Positions 7,568 through 16,550 are shown, counted from the stretch's first letter. The stretch: 64,000 nt of DNA from Bin87 sp965219925 (GCA_965219925.1 OZ244795.1:3720001-3784000), one strand, 5' to 3'. Numbers and translations are program-made. Notes: generated by a model from the sequence alone, not told the origin.

Positions 7568-8704
7568 GTGAAGAGTTACTATTTCTCCGAGTTTCCATAC
7601 CACGAATATCCCGACGAAGAGGGCGACAAGTATCCGTCACTACGCCTGACGTTTCCCAATTCGTGGTTCAATCCGACCACGGCCAACGACCTTTTCAAGC
7701 GCTACTTCGATGAATGCGTGTACGCCGACGAGCTGGGATTCGACGGCATTATGCTCAACGAGCACCACAGCACGCCTTCGTGCATGAACGCGGCGACCAA
7801 CCTGTCGGCGGCGGTGCTGCTGGCGCGCATAACCCACCAGGCGAAAATACTGCTGTTGGGCAACATCCTGCCCATACATGACAACCCGGTGCGGCTGGCC
7901 GAAGAGTTGGCTATGATCGATGTTATTTCAGGTGGCCGACTGATTTCCGGTTTTGTCCGTGGCACCGGGGTGGAAACCGTGTCCACCAACAACAACCCGC
8001 TGGCAAATCGAGAGCGGTTTGAGGAATGTCACGACCTGGTGATCAAAACATGGACGGAGCCGGGTCCGTTCCGGTGGGAAGGAAAGCATTACAACTTCCG
8101 CGCGGTGAATCCCTGGATGGTTCCGATCCAGAAACCGCACCCTCCCATCTGGGTGCCTGGAACTTCGTCGCCGGAGACGGCCCAGTGGTCGGGCGAGCAC
8201 GGCTATACCTACGTTGCCTTCCTGACCGACCTGGACGTTACCGCAGAATTATTCGACATGTACCGCGAAGCGGCCGAATCCGCGGGACGGCAGGCAACGC
8301 CGGACAATTTCGGATACCTGCTTTGCTGCTACGTGGGCGACACGCAGGAAGAGGCCGACGAGCAGGCAAAGCACTTTCTCTGGCGGATGGGGCCCACCCT
8401 GCGCGGGCCGCGGGAGTACATGGCGCCCACGGGCTACCGTTCCGCCGCCGGGTCGGCAATCGCCGCCCGCAGGACGGGGCTGAAACCGCTGGGGCAACAG
8501 ACTTTCGAGGAGCTGAAGGAGAACTATCACATCGTGTGCGGTACTCCGGATACCGTCCTGGAAAAACTGGAGTATCTGCACCGGCGCGTGGGGATGGAAC
8601 ACCTGGTTTTCTACGGGCAGGAATCCCGCATGGGCCACGAAGCAACCATGAAGAACATCGACCTGTTCGGTAAAGAGGTACTGCCCGTAATCCATAAATG
8701 GTGA
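7568..8704 (+). CDS. LLM class flavin-dependent oxidoreductase (bacterial luciferase-like)
   Basis: I start at GTG 7568, which follows a GGAGG (7553-7557) by 10 bp. The resulting 378-residue protein opens with K-S-Y-Y-F-S-E-F-P-Y. It shows the luciferase-like TIM-barrel features: E-L-G-F-D-G-I-M-L-N-E-H-H near residue 55, R-L-A-E-E-L-A-M-I-D-V-I-S-G-G-R in the middle, and P-I-W-V-P-G. Such enzymes use reduced FMN or F420 and oxygen to oxidise organic substrates; substrate is unknown. A bidirectional terminator lies 53 bp downstream. Confidence 0.85.
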   Translation: MKSYYFSEFPYHEYPDEEGDKYPSLRLTFPNSWFNPTTANDLFKRYFDECVYADELGFDGIMLNEHHSTPSCMNAATNLSAAVLLARITHQAKILLLGNILPIHDNPVRLAEELAMIDVISGGRLISGFVRGTGVETVSTNNNPLANRERFEECHDLVIKTWTEPGPFRWEGKHYNFRAVNPWMVPIQKPHPPIWVPGTSSPETAQWSGEHGYTYVAFLTDLDVTAELFDMYREAAESAGRQATPDNFGYLLCCYVGDTQEEADEQAKHFLWRMGPTLRGPREYMAPTGYRSAAGSAIAARRTGLKPLGQQTFEELKENYHIVCGTPDTVLEKLEYLHRRVGMEHLVFYGQESRMGHEATMKNIDLFGKEVLPVIHKW

Positions 8705-8756
8705 TCCCAAGTGGTGACGGGGATGGGATGCTGGGCCGCTTTCGCGGCGCAGCAAG

Positions 8757-8790
8757 AAAAAGGGAGCAACCCAGCGGGCCGCTCCCTTTT
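8757..8790. terminator. Bidirectional rho-independent terminator
   Basis: AAAAGGGAGC, a 14-bp interval, then GCTCCCTTTT form a GC-rich stem with a T run on either strand. It sits between two convergent genes, the flavin oxidoreductase and the universal stress protein, and can end both transcripts. Confidence 0.8.
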
Positions 8791-8832
8791 CGGTTCGGTG
8801 GACTGCCGCCCTTATGATTGCAAGACGGCTAA

Positions 8833-9843
8833 CTACGAGACCACGCCCGCCAGATTGTCCGCGCCGCGCCCGGCAGTCATATCGGCGTGGACGACCGGCT
8901 CCCGAACCAGCAGGGTGGGAATGGGAGACGCGCGCACGACCCGGTCGGCGACGCTGCCGAGCAACGCCCGCCCGACTCCGGCACGGCCATGGGTGGTCAT
9001 TACCACCAGGCCGTTGTGAGAATCCCCGGCCAACCTGACAATGGCGTCCGACGCATTCTCCTGGGAATTTACAACGTCCACGCGGGTAAGTCCGAATTCC
9101 GCCTTCAGGCGGTCGGCACAGCCCGAAAGGTAGTTCATGGACTGGACGGCGAGTTCGGTCGCCATTTTCGAGAGGCTGCTGAATTCGAACCCTGCGTCAC
9201 CGTTGGCGCCCACCCACTCGGAATTGGGCTGGAAGAATCCTGCGCCGTCGGTCGCCTGGTAGAGCGTTACCCTGGCGCCAAAACTTGCCGCCAAAGCCCC
9301 GGCGTGGGACAGCGCTGCCTCTGAGAACGTCGTACCATCCAGCGGGACGATGATGCGGTCAATGACTTCCCGGGTATGGAGCGCGTGAGCTGCGGTACTC
9401 CGGACGATGAGCATCGGGTTGCGAACTGCCTTGACCACCCGACTGGTTACACTGCCCATCATGAGGCGGGACAGGCCGCCGCGCCCGTGGGTGGACATGA
9501 CGATCAGGGCGTCCGGATCCTGGTTTGCGAGGCGGGTGATGTGTTCCACGGCCGGGCCTTCGTGGGCGGAGACCTCGATCGGTACGGTTGAGCCGTCGTT
9601 CGCCAACCGGAGTTTGTGCGCCGTCAACCAGGCGGTGATGCGGACATGCTCCGATGCCGCCATGGAGCCGCTGTGCCGGCCCTCGTAACTGTCAACCTGC
9701 CACCCGGGTATGGGACCGAAACAGCGCACCAGGTTGACGGTTGCTCCGGTGGTTTCCGCCATGAGCATTGCCGGCCGCAATGCCTGATCGGACAATTCGG
9801 AACCATCGAGCGGGACGATAATTTTATGGTACAAGGTCATCAT
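8833..9843 (-). CDS. Universal stress protein with two UspA domains
   Basis: The 336-residue protein has two Usp folds in tandem. Domain 1 (residues ~5-150) starts I-I-V-P-L-D-G-S and holds S-T-H-G-R-G-G-L-S-R-L-M-M-G-S, the ATP-binding G-x2-G-x9-G-S/T pattern. Domain 2 (~165-315) starts I-I-V-P-L-D-G-T and holds T-T-H-G-R-A-G-V-G-R-A-L-L-G-S. Both nucleotide motifs look intact. Two adjacent start codons are possible (9843, 9840). Such proteins act in the cytoplasm in stress and energy sensing. It is transcribed alone, away from the repeat-rich region upstream. Confidence 0.9.
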   Translation of the reverse strand: MMTLYHKIIVPLDGSELSDQALRPAMLMAETTGATVNLVRCFGPIPGWQVDSYEGRHSGSMAASEHVRITAWLTAHKLRLANDGSTVPIEVSAHEGPAVEHITRLANQDPDALIVMSTHGRGGLSRLMMGSVTSRVVKAVRNPMLIVRSTAAHALHTREVIDRIIVPLDGTTFSEAALSHAGALAASFGARVTLYQATDGAGFFQPNSEWVGANGDAGFEFSSLSKMATELAVQSMNYLSGCADRLKAEFGLTRVDVVNSQENASDAIVRLAGDSHNGLVVMTTHGRAGVGRALLGSVADRVVRASPIPTLLVREPVVHADMTAGRGADNLAGVVS

Positions 9844-10007
9844 GACACCTCCTGCTGCGATTTGGCCGACTGGGTCACTGGCTACGTTCGATGTTTCTCC
9901 TCACTGACTCACTGATGCTACATTGATAGTCTATATTGATAATTGCAATATAGCATAATGTCAGCATTTTGGGAATGTCGCGCCGTTGATGAGAACATTG
10001 CGAAACT

Positions 10008-10100
10008 TGTCATTGCGAGCGCAGCGCGGCAATCCCGTTACAGCAACGGCGACGGTTTCAGCAACGAGATTGCCACGTCGCTCCGCTCCTCGCAATGACA
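10008..10100. repeat. Family A repeat, core copy
   Basis: Inverted-repeat core running from TGTCATTGCGAGC to CTCGCAATGACA, without the outer CTCACGCGTACCC ends. Its last bases form the beginning of the 125-bp tandem array that follows. Confidence 0.8.
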
Positions 10101-10515
10101 GGGCGTTCTTCGACAGGCTCAGGATGAGCGGAGGCGGGGGCACGGGTTTTTACATCGATGCACAGGATGGACAGGATTTTGGGCACTTCGTGCGATGAGA
10201 TTGCCATGCTGCGCTCGCAATGACAGGGCGTTCTTCGACTGGCTCAGGATGAGCGGAGGCGGGGGCACGGGTTTTTACATCGATGCACAGGATGGACAGG
10301 ATTTTGGGCACTTCGTGCGATGAGATTGCCATGCTGCGCTCGCAATGACAGGGCGTTCTTCGACTGGCTCAGGATGAGCGGAGGCGGGGGCACGGGTTTT
10401 TACATCGATGCACAGGATGGACAGGATTTTGGGCACTTCGGGCGACGAGATTGCCATGCTGCGCTCGCAATGACAGGGCGTCCTTCGACAGGATCAGGAT
10501 GAGCGGGGGCGGAGG
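10091..10515. repeat. 125-bp tandem repeat array, about 3.4 units
   Basis: CGCAATGACA recurs at 10091, 10216, 10341 and 10466, a period of exactly 125 bp, and the units between are nearly identical. Each unit joins half of a family A repeat, the TCAGGATGAGCGG repeat and the ACAGGATGGACAGGATTTT repeat. The 743-bp gap between the stress protein and NadD-PyrE genes therefore contains only repeats and whatever promoter serves the stress protein. Confidence 0.9.
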
Positions 10516-10586
10516 GGGATTTTCACTCTTACGCCAACCCGCTCCCATCAATCACCCTGCCCGCTCCCATCGAAGGACAGGGGGAG

Positions 10587-11834
10587 TTAGGCCGGCCTGA
10601 TCTGTCCGTCGTCGCCGGCGGTGAGCAAGGATGCGAAACGATACCCGCGCTGCCGAATAGCATCACTGCCGCCTTCGTTGCGGTCGAGAATGGCGAGCAC
10701 CAGGGCCACGGTGCAGCCGGCCTCTTCGGCGGCGGCGATGGCGTGGAACAGGGACCCTCCGGTGGTGCAGGTGTCGTCGACGATGGCAACGGTGGAACCG
10801 GCTGTAACCGACCCCTCAATGAGCTGGGCCGTTCCGTGCTCTTTGGCTTCCTTGCGGACGATGAACGCCGGAATGGGTTGGCCCTGCTCCCAGGAAACGG
10901 TGGCCACGGCAGCCACAATAGGGTCTGCGCCCAACGTGGGGCCGCCAATGGCGGATACACCGGCATCGGTAATCAGGGGAAGCAACGCATGGCCCAACCG
11001 GTATGCGCCTTCGGGGTCCAGGCTGAGCAAACGGCCATCGAAGTAGTAGGAGCTTTTGCGGCCCGACGACAACGTGAAATCGCCGTAGCGGATGGCCCCC
11101 CGTTCCAGAGCCAGCTCCAGCAATCGGTCGATGTTCCGGTTGTGGTCAATCGTCATATTTGGCTCCGTGGCATCGGTTTTGGCGGTATGGGACGTATCGA
11201 CGCTTTGATACAGCCCATGCTCTCGGATGTAGTCGGTTACGGCGTCCGGCGCCTGATAGCGTACTGATATACCCTGGGCAACCAACCGGCGAATTTCCGA
11301 CGCGCTGATGTTCACCCGCGGCCCGGATACCGTCAATACTGCGCCTGACGCCACTGCATCCGCATAACGTTGTTCCATCAGTTGCAACGGATTGGACGGC
11401 CCGCCCGGGCGCTCAACGACGGCGAGGCGGCAAAGCTGCAGGACACGTTCAGGTTCTTTCCACCGGTGAAATTGAGCCAGGACATCGGAGCCAACGATGA
11501 AGTAGAAGACAACATCATTGGGATAGTCCGCCCGCAACTGCCGCAGCGTGTCCACGGTGTAAGACGGCCCGCTGCGGCGCAACTCAGTATCGCAAAGGCG
11601 GAAATCGGCGTTGTCGGCGATGGCCAGCTCGACCATGCGGCGCCGGTGCCGGGCCGGTGTGATCCGCTGACCAGACTTGAGCCAGGGCTCCCCGGCCGGC
11701 AGGAACAGCACGGTTTCCAAATCGAGCGCGGAACGGGCGGATTCGGCGATCAGCAGGTGGCCCAGATGGGGCGGGTCGAAGGTTCCGCCGAGGATGCCAA
11801 TGCGCCGAGTTCCGGGCCTATCCTGGTCCGGCAT
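10587..11834 (-). CDS. nadD-pyrE: Bifunctional NadD-PyrE: nicotinate-nucleotide adenylyltransferase fused to orotate phosphoribosyltransferase
   Basis: One uninterrupted 415-residue frame. Residues 1-~209 are NadD: G-G-T-F-D-P-P-H-L-G-H, V-G-S-D-V-L and I-S-A-S-E-I-R-R, which together adenylate nicotinate mononucleotide for NAD synthesis. A hydrophilic linker (~210-226) follows. Residues 227-415 are PyrE: S-S-G-R-K-S-S-Y-Y-F-D, R-K-E-A-K-E-H-G-T, and the PRPP motif V-A-I-V-D-D-T-C-T-T-G-G-S, which make OMP from orotate. Met227 (start at 11156) has a GGAG 6 bp upstream, so free PyrE could also be made internally. The gene begins 1 bp after the obg stop (TAGGATG), so it is translationally coupled. 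Confidence 0.9.
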   Translation of the reverse strand: MPDQDRPGTRRIGILGGTFDPPHLGHLLIAESARSALDLETVLFLPAGEPWLKSGQRITPARHRRRMVELAIADNADFRLCDTELRRSGPSYTVDTLRQLRADYPNDVVFYFIVGSDVLAQFHRWKEPERVLQLCRLAVVERPGGPSNPLQLMEQRYADAVASGAVLTVSGPRVNISASEIRRLVAQGISVRYQAPDAVTDYIREHGLYQSVDTSHTAKTDATEPNMTIDHNRNIDRLLELALERGAIRYGDFTLSSGRKSSYYFDGRLLSLDPEGAYRLGHALLPLITDAGVSAIGGPTLGADPIVAAVATVSWEQGQPIPAFIVRKEAKEHGTAQLIEGSVTAGSTVAIVDDTCTTGGSLFHAIAAAEEAGCTVALVLAILDRNEGGSDAIRQRGYRFASLLTAGDDGQIRPA

Positions 11835-11835
11835 C

Positions 11836-13170
11836 CTAGAACCACTCCAGCTCAGCTTTGCCGATGCGGATGGTATTGCCGGCTTCGATACCGGCGTTTT
11901 CCAGTCGTCTGGCGATTCCCAGGCGGGTCATCTCGCGCCACAACTGGAGCAGCACGCGGTAATCCCGCATATCGGCGCGGGCGGTGAGCCGTTCCAGGCG
12001 TTCAGACTCCACAACGAAAACATCGCCGTCCATGTAGAAACCGAGGGGCGGGAGGCGCTGCCGGCCCGTTTGCACCGGGGGAGTTTCGACCTCGACCTCC
12101 ACCGATTCCCCTTCATCATCGTTCTCATCCAACCCGGGCTTGGGCAGGTCGGACAGAAGATTGACCAGCTGGCTCATGAGGCCGTCCACACCCTCACCGG
12201 ACACGGCAGATATGAAGTGAATATGGGAGTCGGCGGCTCCGAAGTTCAACGCCTCCGGTTCCTCCGACATGGCACGGCGCAGTTCCTCTTCGATCACATC
12301 CTGGAGTTCGCGGGTTTCGGTGGTATCCAGCTTGCTGACCGCCACCACCTGGGGTTTGGCAGCCAGCATGGGGCTGAATTCGCGAAGTTCCTGGTTGAGC
12401 ATTCGATAGTCGCCCACCGGGTCGTCTGACAAGCCGTCGATAAGGTGTACATAGACACGGGCGCGCTCGGCATGGCGCAGGAACTGATATCCCAGGCCAA
12501 CACCGCGGTGTGCGCCTTCCAGCAATCCCGGGACTTCCATCATCACGAAATCCTGACCGCTATGAGTCACAACGCCCAGCACCGGTTCGATAGTTGTGAA
12601 GGGGTAGTCGGCTACCTTGGGCCGTGCCGCCGAGCACCTAGAGATGAGGGTCGATTTGCCGGCGTTGGGTTTGGCCAACAGGCCCACATCGGCCAGCAGT
12701 TTAAGCTCCAGCCACAGCACGATAAACTCGCCCTTGCCGCCGGATTGGGACAGCATGGGTTCCTGGTTGGTAGGTGACACAAATCTGGCGTTGCCCCAAC
12801 CGCCTTCGCCCCCTTTGGCGATCAGCAGCGGAGTGTCGTCGACGATGTCAGCGATGAAATCCTTACTGCCGTCGCGGTTCAAATGCCAGACCACAGTGCC
12901 CAACGGGACCGGGATAGTGGTGTCTTTACCGTTGGAGCCGCGCTGATCCTTGCCCTTGCCGTGGCTGCCGCGTTGCAGGTAAAAAGTGCTGTTGAATTTG
13001 AGGTGCAGCAGCGTATTGATGGAATTGTCGCCCACGATGTAGGCGTTGCCGCCGTTGCCGCCATCGCCACCATCCGGGCCGCCGCGCGGCTGGTACTTGA
13101 GACGCAGGAAACTGACGCACCCGTTACCACCGTCTCCGGCTTTTACGTTTATTCTAACTGTATCAATCAT
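11836..13170 (-). CDS. obg: Obg/CgtA ribosome-assembly GTPase
   Basis: The 444-residue protein has all three Obg parts: the glycine-rich Obg domain (1-160, G-D-G-G-N-G-C-V-S-F and G-G-P-D-G-G-D-G-G), the G domain (~160-335) and the C-terminal OCT domain (~370-440, D-M-R-D-Y-R-V-L-L-Q-L-W). It acts in 50S maturation and stress control. The G domain has non-standard residues: Walker A is K-P-N-A-G-K-S-T, the G3 motif reads E-V-P-G where D-x-P-G is usual, and G4 reads S-K-L-D rather than N-K-x-D. It heads the operon with NadD-PyrE. Confidence 0.92.
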   Translation of the reverse strand: MIDTVRINVKAGDGGNGCVSFLRLKYQPRGGPDGGDGGNGGNAYIVGDNSINTLLHLKFNSTFYLQRGSHGKGKDQRGSNGKDTTIPVPLGTVVWHLNRDGSKDFIADIVDDTPLLIAKGGEGGWGNARFVSPTNQEPMLSQSGGKGEFIVLWLELKLLADVGLLAKPNAGKSTLISRCSAARPKVADYPFTTIEPVLGVVTHSGQDFVMMEVPGLLEGAHRGVGLGYQFLRHAERARVYVHLIDGLSDDPVGDYRMLNQELREFSPMLAAKPQVVAVSKLDTTETRELQDVIEEELRRAMSEEPEALNFGAADSHIHFISAVSGEGVDGLMSQLVNLLSDLPKPGLDENDDEGESVEVEVETPPVQTGRQRLPPLGFYMDGDVFVVESERLERLTARADMRDYRVLLQLWREMTRLGIARRLENAGIEAGNTIRIGKAELEWF

Positions 13171-13552
13171 CGAGAAAATATCTCAGGTTAATAACTGTAA
13201 TACCAATAGCGTTGATAATGCAGTTTGTAGAGGGCGTCAGGTTGGGCCGGCGTGTTGATAACAGACGAATTGTAGCACGGGGCGCGTGGACAACCTATTG
13301 ATAACCGGATGGCGAGGATCGGGTGATTTGGACTGTCAACAATTATGGCACCGGTATCGGCGAGTGTGTAGGCGTTGTACTGAAGTTGTGAACGTCTGTA
13401 AACGGGTTATGAATGAGTTGTGAACCGGGGTGCGGTGTTGACTGGATAGCCAGGGGGTGGGTTGGTGCTGGGTTTTTCACCCTCACCCCAACCCTCTCCC
13501 ATCGAGGGAGAGGGGGCTTTTAGACGGGCTCAGGATGAGCGGGAATGTTGGG
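13171..13552. other. Gene-free interval upstream of obg
   Basis: This 382-bp interval must contain the obg promoter, on the minus strand, but I see no convincing -35/-10 pair. The right part holds a family C hairpin (13480-13516) and a degenerate TCAGGATGAGCGGG repeat. Confidence 0.5.
13480..13516. repeat. Family C hairpin repeat
   Basis: CCCTCACCCCAACCCTCTCCC, ATCG, then GGGAGAGGGGG: a short hairpin seen about a dozen times in this window. Confidence 0.85.
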
Positions 13553-14431
13553 TTAACGGGGGTTGGCGTCAATCTGCCCGTTGTACCAGTCCAGGATGCC
13601 GCTGCCGGTCCAGAAAGAAACGCCGTCCTGTTGGGTTATGTACTCCAGCAGACGCCGGAAGTGTCCGATGCGGTGTGAGGCGCCGGTGATGTAGGGGTGC
13701 ATGGAGATGGCCATCACGCGCGCGCTTTCCGATCCCTCGTCCAGCAGGGTTTCCAGCGAGTCCTTGGCGCGGCGGAACAATTCGGGGGCGGAGTGGTGTT
13801 GCACCAGGTAGATGGGGATGTCGTTGAGCTCCACGGTGTAGGGCAAGGCGACCATTCGTCCGCTCTTTACCTTCAGCTCGTAGGGCTGATCGTCATTGAC
13901 CCAGTCTGCGATGTATTCGATGCCTTCCTCAGCGAGGATATCGGGGGTGTCGAAGGTCTCGGCGAGGCCCGGCCCCATCCAGCCGCGGGGCGCGCTGCCG
14001 CTGAACTCCCTGATGACTTCAATGGTCTTGCGGATGGTGGCCCGTTCGTCGGGTTCCTTGTGGAGAACCTGCTGGATGTAGCCGTGGCCCAGCAGCTCCC
14101 ACTGCCGGTCGAGGCAGGATTGCACCAGCTCGGGGTAATACTCGCATACCGAGGCGTTGAGGCTGATGGTGCAGGGCAGGTTGAAATCGCTGAGCGCCCG
14201 TTGCAGCCTCCAGAACCCCACCCGCATACCGTAGTCGAACCACGAGTAGTTTGGGATGTCCGGGGATACGGCGGCGCCCTGGGGCGAGGGCAACACGGTG
14301 CGGGCCATGGGCTGATTGATGTCCCACTCTTCGACGTTGATGATGAACCAGACGGCGACCCGGGCTCCGTCGGGCAGGGTGAGGGAGGGCCGTCCGAAAA
14401 TGGGGGAAAAGTCAGCGCGGGGGTTTGGCAT
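13553..14431 (-). CDS. Polysaccharide deacetylase (NodB-like, allantoinase/PuuE-type)
   Basis: I start at ATG 14431, which has AAAGGA 7 bp upstream; the longer open frame runs back into a family C repeat. The 292-residue protein shows N-V-E-E-W-D-I-N near residue 34, a family-like H-G-Y-I-Q-Q-V-L and a late M-H-P-Y-I-T-G-A-S-H-R. These fit the NodB-like carbohydrate esterase barrel of the PuuE/polysaccharide deacetylase group, which hydrolyses N-acyl or amide bonds with a divalent metal. It has no signal peptide, so a cytoplasmic small-molecule substrate is more likely than a wall polymer. Confidence 0.8.
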   Translation of the reverse strand: MPNPRADFSPIFGRPSLTLPDGARVAVWFIINVEEWDINQPMARTVLPSPQGAAVSPDIPNYSWFDYGMRVGFWRLQRALSDFNLPCTISLNASVCEYYPELVQSCLDRQWELLGHGYIQQVLHKEPDERATIRKTIEVIREFSGSAPRGWMGPGLAETFDTPDILAEEGIEYIADWVNDDQPYELKVKSGRMVALPYTVELNDIPIYLVQHHSAPELFRRAKDSLETLLDEGSESARVMAISMHPYITGASHRIGHFRRLLEYITQQDGVSFWTGSGILDWYNGQIDANPR

Positions 14432-14477
14432 TGGGGCATCCTTTGGTACGTTCGAGAGTTTGGGGATGGGATTTTCA

Positions 14478-14513
14478 CTCTCTCCCCAGCCCTCTCCCGT
14501 CAAGGGAGAGGGA
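14478..14513. repeat. Family C hairpin repeat
   Basis: CCCTCTCCCGTCAAGGGAGAGGG core between two minus-strand genes; it lies immediately upstream of the deacetylase start region. Confidence 0.85.
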
Positions 14514-14528
14514 GTAGTTGGATTGGGG

Positions 14529-14948
14529 CTACAGGCCCAGGGCGTTCAGGCCGAGGCGGGCGAGGTCTTCGTCCTCCTGGGCGCTGAGTCCGCTGACGCC
14601 GATGGCGCCGAGGACCAGGTCTGTTTCAGGATCGCGGACGACCACGGCGCCCTGAACGGCAACCAGTTGCGAGTCGCCGAAGTCGGCAATGTTGCGGCCA
14701 TCGTTCTTGAGGCGCTGGGCGTAGTCGTTGGAGTCGGCGCCGGACATGGCGGAGGTGTAAGCCTTGCTGACGGCCATGCGCTGCGGAAGGGCGCGGCAGT
14801 TGTCCATACGGGCGTAGCTGAGCATCTTGGCGTCGGCGTCAACGATGGCGATGGCCAGCGGGCGGTCGGGTTCCTGTTGGGCCTTGTCCAGCATGGCGTT
14901 CATGGCACTGCGTATTTGGGAAAGGCTGAGGGTGGGTTTCTGGTACAC
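14529..14948 (-). CDS. GlcG/HbpS family protein (DUF336)
   Basis: The 139-residue protein matches the small alpha/beta GlcG/HbpS family: L-A-I-A-I-V-D-A-D-A-K near residue 32, S-K-A-Y-T-S-A, and a glycine-rich G-A-I-G-V-S-G-L-S-A-Q-E-D-E-D-L-A end. Members bind haem or cobalamin-like ligands or act as accessory subunits in glycolate or diol metabolism. The gene lies directly upstream of the deacetylase in the same direction, separated by a family C hairpin, so co-transcription is possible. The exact role is unknown. Confidence 0.8.
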   Translation of the reverse strand: MYQKPTLSLSQIRSAMNAMLDKAQQEPDRPLAIAIVDADAKMLSYARMDNCRALPQRMAVSKAYTSAMSGADSNDYAQRLKNDGRNIADFGDSQLVAVQGAVVVRDPETDLVLGAIGVSGLSAQEDEDLARLGLNALGL

Positions 14949-15156
14949 GGGGCACCTCCGTTCTGGTGGGCGATGAATGGTTTGTTATGTTTACAAGAGA
15001 TGCCGGCATTCTACAACGGGCGGTGCCGTCGGGCAACGATGGTTTTGGGCGCTCATTGCAATGACAGTGAGGCGATGACAGTAGGGCAATGACAGGTGGG
15101 GCGGGTACGTGGCCGACTTCACCGGGAAGCCGGGGCCTTTCGGTGTTACAAGAAAT

Positions 15157-15190
15157 CCCCTCTCCCTTGATGGGAGAGGGTGAGGGTGAA
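15157..15190. repeat. Family C hairpin repeat (left arm of an inverted pair)
   Basis: CCCTCTCCC TTGAT GGGAGAGGG. It lies opposite in orientation to the copy at 15227-15263, and the outer flanks (GGGAAGCCGGGGCCTTTCGG and CGAAAGGCCCTGCCCGGGAA) are also partly complementary. The 424-bp gap 14949-15372 contains this pair and otherwise nothing I recognise. Confidence 0.8.
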
Positions 15191-15226
15191 GGTGTGAGAT
15201 AGGGAACTATCCTGCGGCAGACTATA

Positions 15227-15263
15227 CCCCTCACCCCAGCCCTCTCCCACAAGGGGAGAGGGA
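15227..15263. repeat. Family C hairpin repeat (right arm of an inverted pair)
   Basis: CCCCTCACCCCAGCCCTCTCCC followed by a short loop and GGGGAGAGGGA. It pairs with the copy 40 bp to the left. Confidence 0.8.
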
Positions 15264-15372
15264 GAATCGAAAGGCCCTGCCCGGGAAGCGGGGCTGGATT
15301 GCCGCAGTGGGGGCGGTGCGCTATACTCGCTGCGGTTCGCTTTCGCAATTTCTTTGCCCGGGAGGGCCGTTT

Positions 15373-16512
15373 ATGGACATGGGTTTGAGCGAGATTCAGC
15401 AGATGCTGAAAAACTCGGCGCGGGAGTTTCTGGCTCAGGAGTGCCCCCTGACGCTGGTGCGCGAAATGGAAGAGGACGCACAGGGATTTACGGAAGGATT
15501 GTGGCGTCAGATAACCAGTCTCGGCTGGACGGGCATCGCCTTCCCGGAGCAATACGGCGGCACCGGCGGTTCTTTCCTGGATCTGGCGGTACTGGTGGAG
15601 GAGATGGGCCGGTCGTTGTTGCCGGCGCCGTTTTTCGCGACGGTGGTGCTGGGCGGGCTTACGGTGCTGGACGCCGGCAACGATGAACAGAAACGCGATA
15701 TCCTGACCGGCGTGTGCGCTGGCACGGTGAGAGTCACGCTGGCGCTGACCGAACCATCGGCCACCACTGAAGCCTGGGGCATTGAGACCACCGCGAACGC
15801 AGCGGGGAATGGGTACAGCATCAACGGAACCAAGCTGTTCGTGCCCGACGCTCACGCCGCGGATACGCTGATAGTCGCGGCCCGCACCGCGCCGGCCGGC
15901 TCTGACCCGACCCAGGGCATCACGCTGTTTCTGGTTCCGGCGGGAGCTAACGGCGTGGCCGTGGAGCGGATCAACACCATCGGCGACGAACGCCTCTGCG
16001 AGGTACGCCTGGACAACGTGGCGGTCGGCGGCGATGCGGTGCTGGGAACGGTGGGCGGCGGCTGGCCGATTATCCAGCGGGCGCTGGCCCGCGCTACCGC
16101 GGCCCATTGCGTCCAGATGGTGGGCGGCGCCGATGCCGTGCTGGAAATGACGGTTGAATACGTGAAGCAGCGCACCCAGTTCGGGCGTCCGGTGGGCAGT
16201 TTCCAGGCGGTGCAGCATCATTGCGCCAACATGGCCACCGACGTGGAAGGCGCGCGCCAAATCGCGTATCAAGCCGCGTGGGCCATCTCGGAGGGCCAGC
16301 CCGCCCGACGGGAGGTTGCGATGGCCAAAGCCTGGTGCAGTGGGGCCTATCAGCGGGTGTGCTCGCTGGGACATCAGTGCCACGGGGCCATTGGCTTCAC
16401 CATGGAACATAACCTGCAGTTGTACACCCGCCGCGCCAAGGTGCAGGAGCTGTCCTACGGCAACAGCCACGACCACAAAGAGGTTGCGTTGCAGGAGATA
16501 GAGGCGGCATAG
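15373..16512 (+). CDS. Acyl-CoA dehydrogenase
   Basis: The start is ATG 15373, 7 bp after GGAGG. The 379-residue flavoprotein has the N-terminal helical domain (I-A-F-P-E-Q-Y-G-G-T-G-G near residue 58), the middle beta domain (A-L-T-E-P-S-A-T-T near 125), and the C-terminal helical domain (F-G-R-P-V-G-S-F-Q-A-V-Q-H-H, then C-H-G-A-I-G-F-T-M-E-H-N-L-Q-L-Y-T-R-R-A). These are standard FAD- and CoA-contact motifs for alpha,beta-dehydrogenation of acyl-CoA. The chain-length preference cannot be read. No electron-transfer flavoprotein genes are nearby. Confidence 0.9.
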   Translation: MDMGLSEIQQMLKNSAREFLAQECPLTLVREMEEDAQGFTEGLWRQITSLGWTGIAFPEQYGGTGGSFLDLAVLVEEMGRSLLPAPFFATVVLGGLTVLDAGNDEQKRDILTGVCAGTVRVTLALTEPSATTEAWGIETTANAAGNGYSINGTKLFVPDAHAADTLIVAARTAPAGSDPTQGITLFLVPAGANGVAVERINTIGDERLCEVRLDNVAVGGDAVLGTVGGGWPIIQRALARATAAHCVQMVGGADAVLEMTVEYVKQRTQFGRPVGSFQAVQHHCANMATDVEGARQIAYQAAWAISEGQPARREVAMAKAWCSGAYQRVCSLGHQCHGAIGFTMEHNLQLYTRRAKVQELSYGNSHDHKEVALQEIEAA

Positions 16513-16550
16513 CGGCTGCCTGCACTGCAAACCCTTCGCCACAACGTTCA

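Noticed and set aside
10091..10515. Regular repeat resembling a CRISPR array
   Set aside because: The whole 125-bp unit is repeated with no variable spacers, and no cas genes are near.
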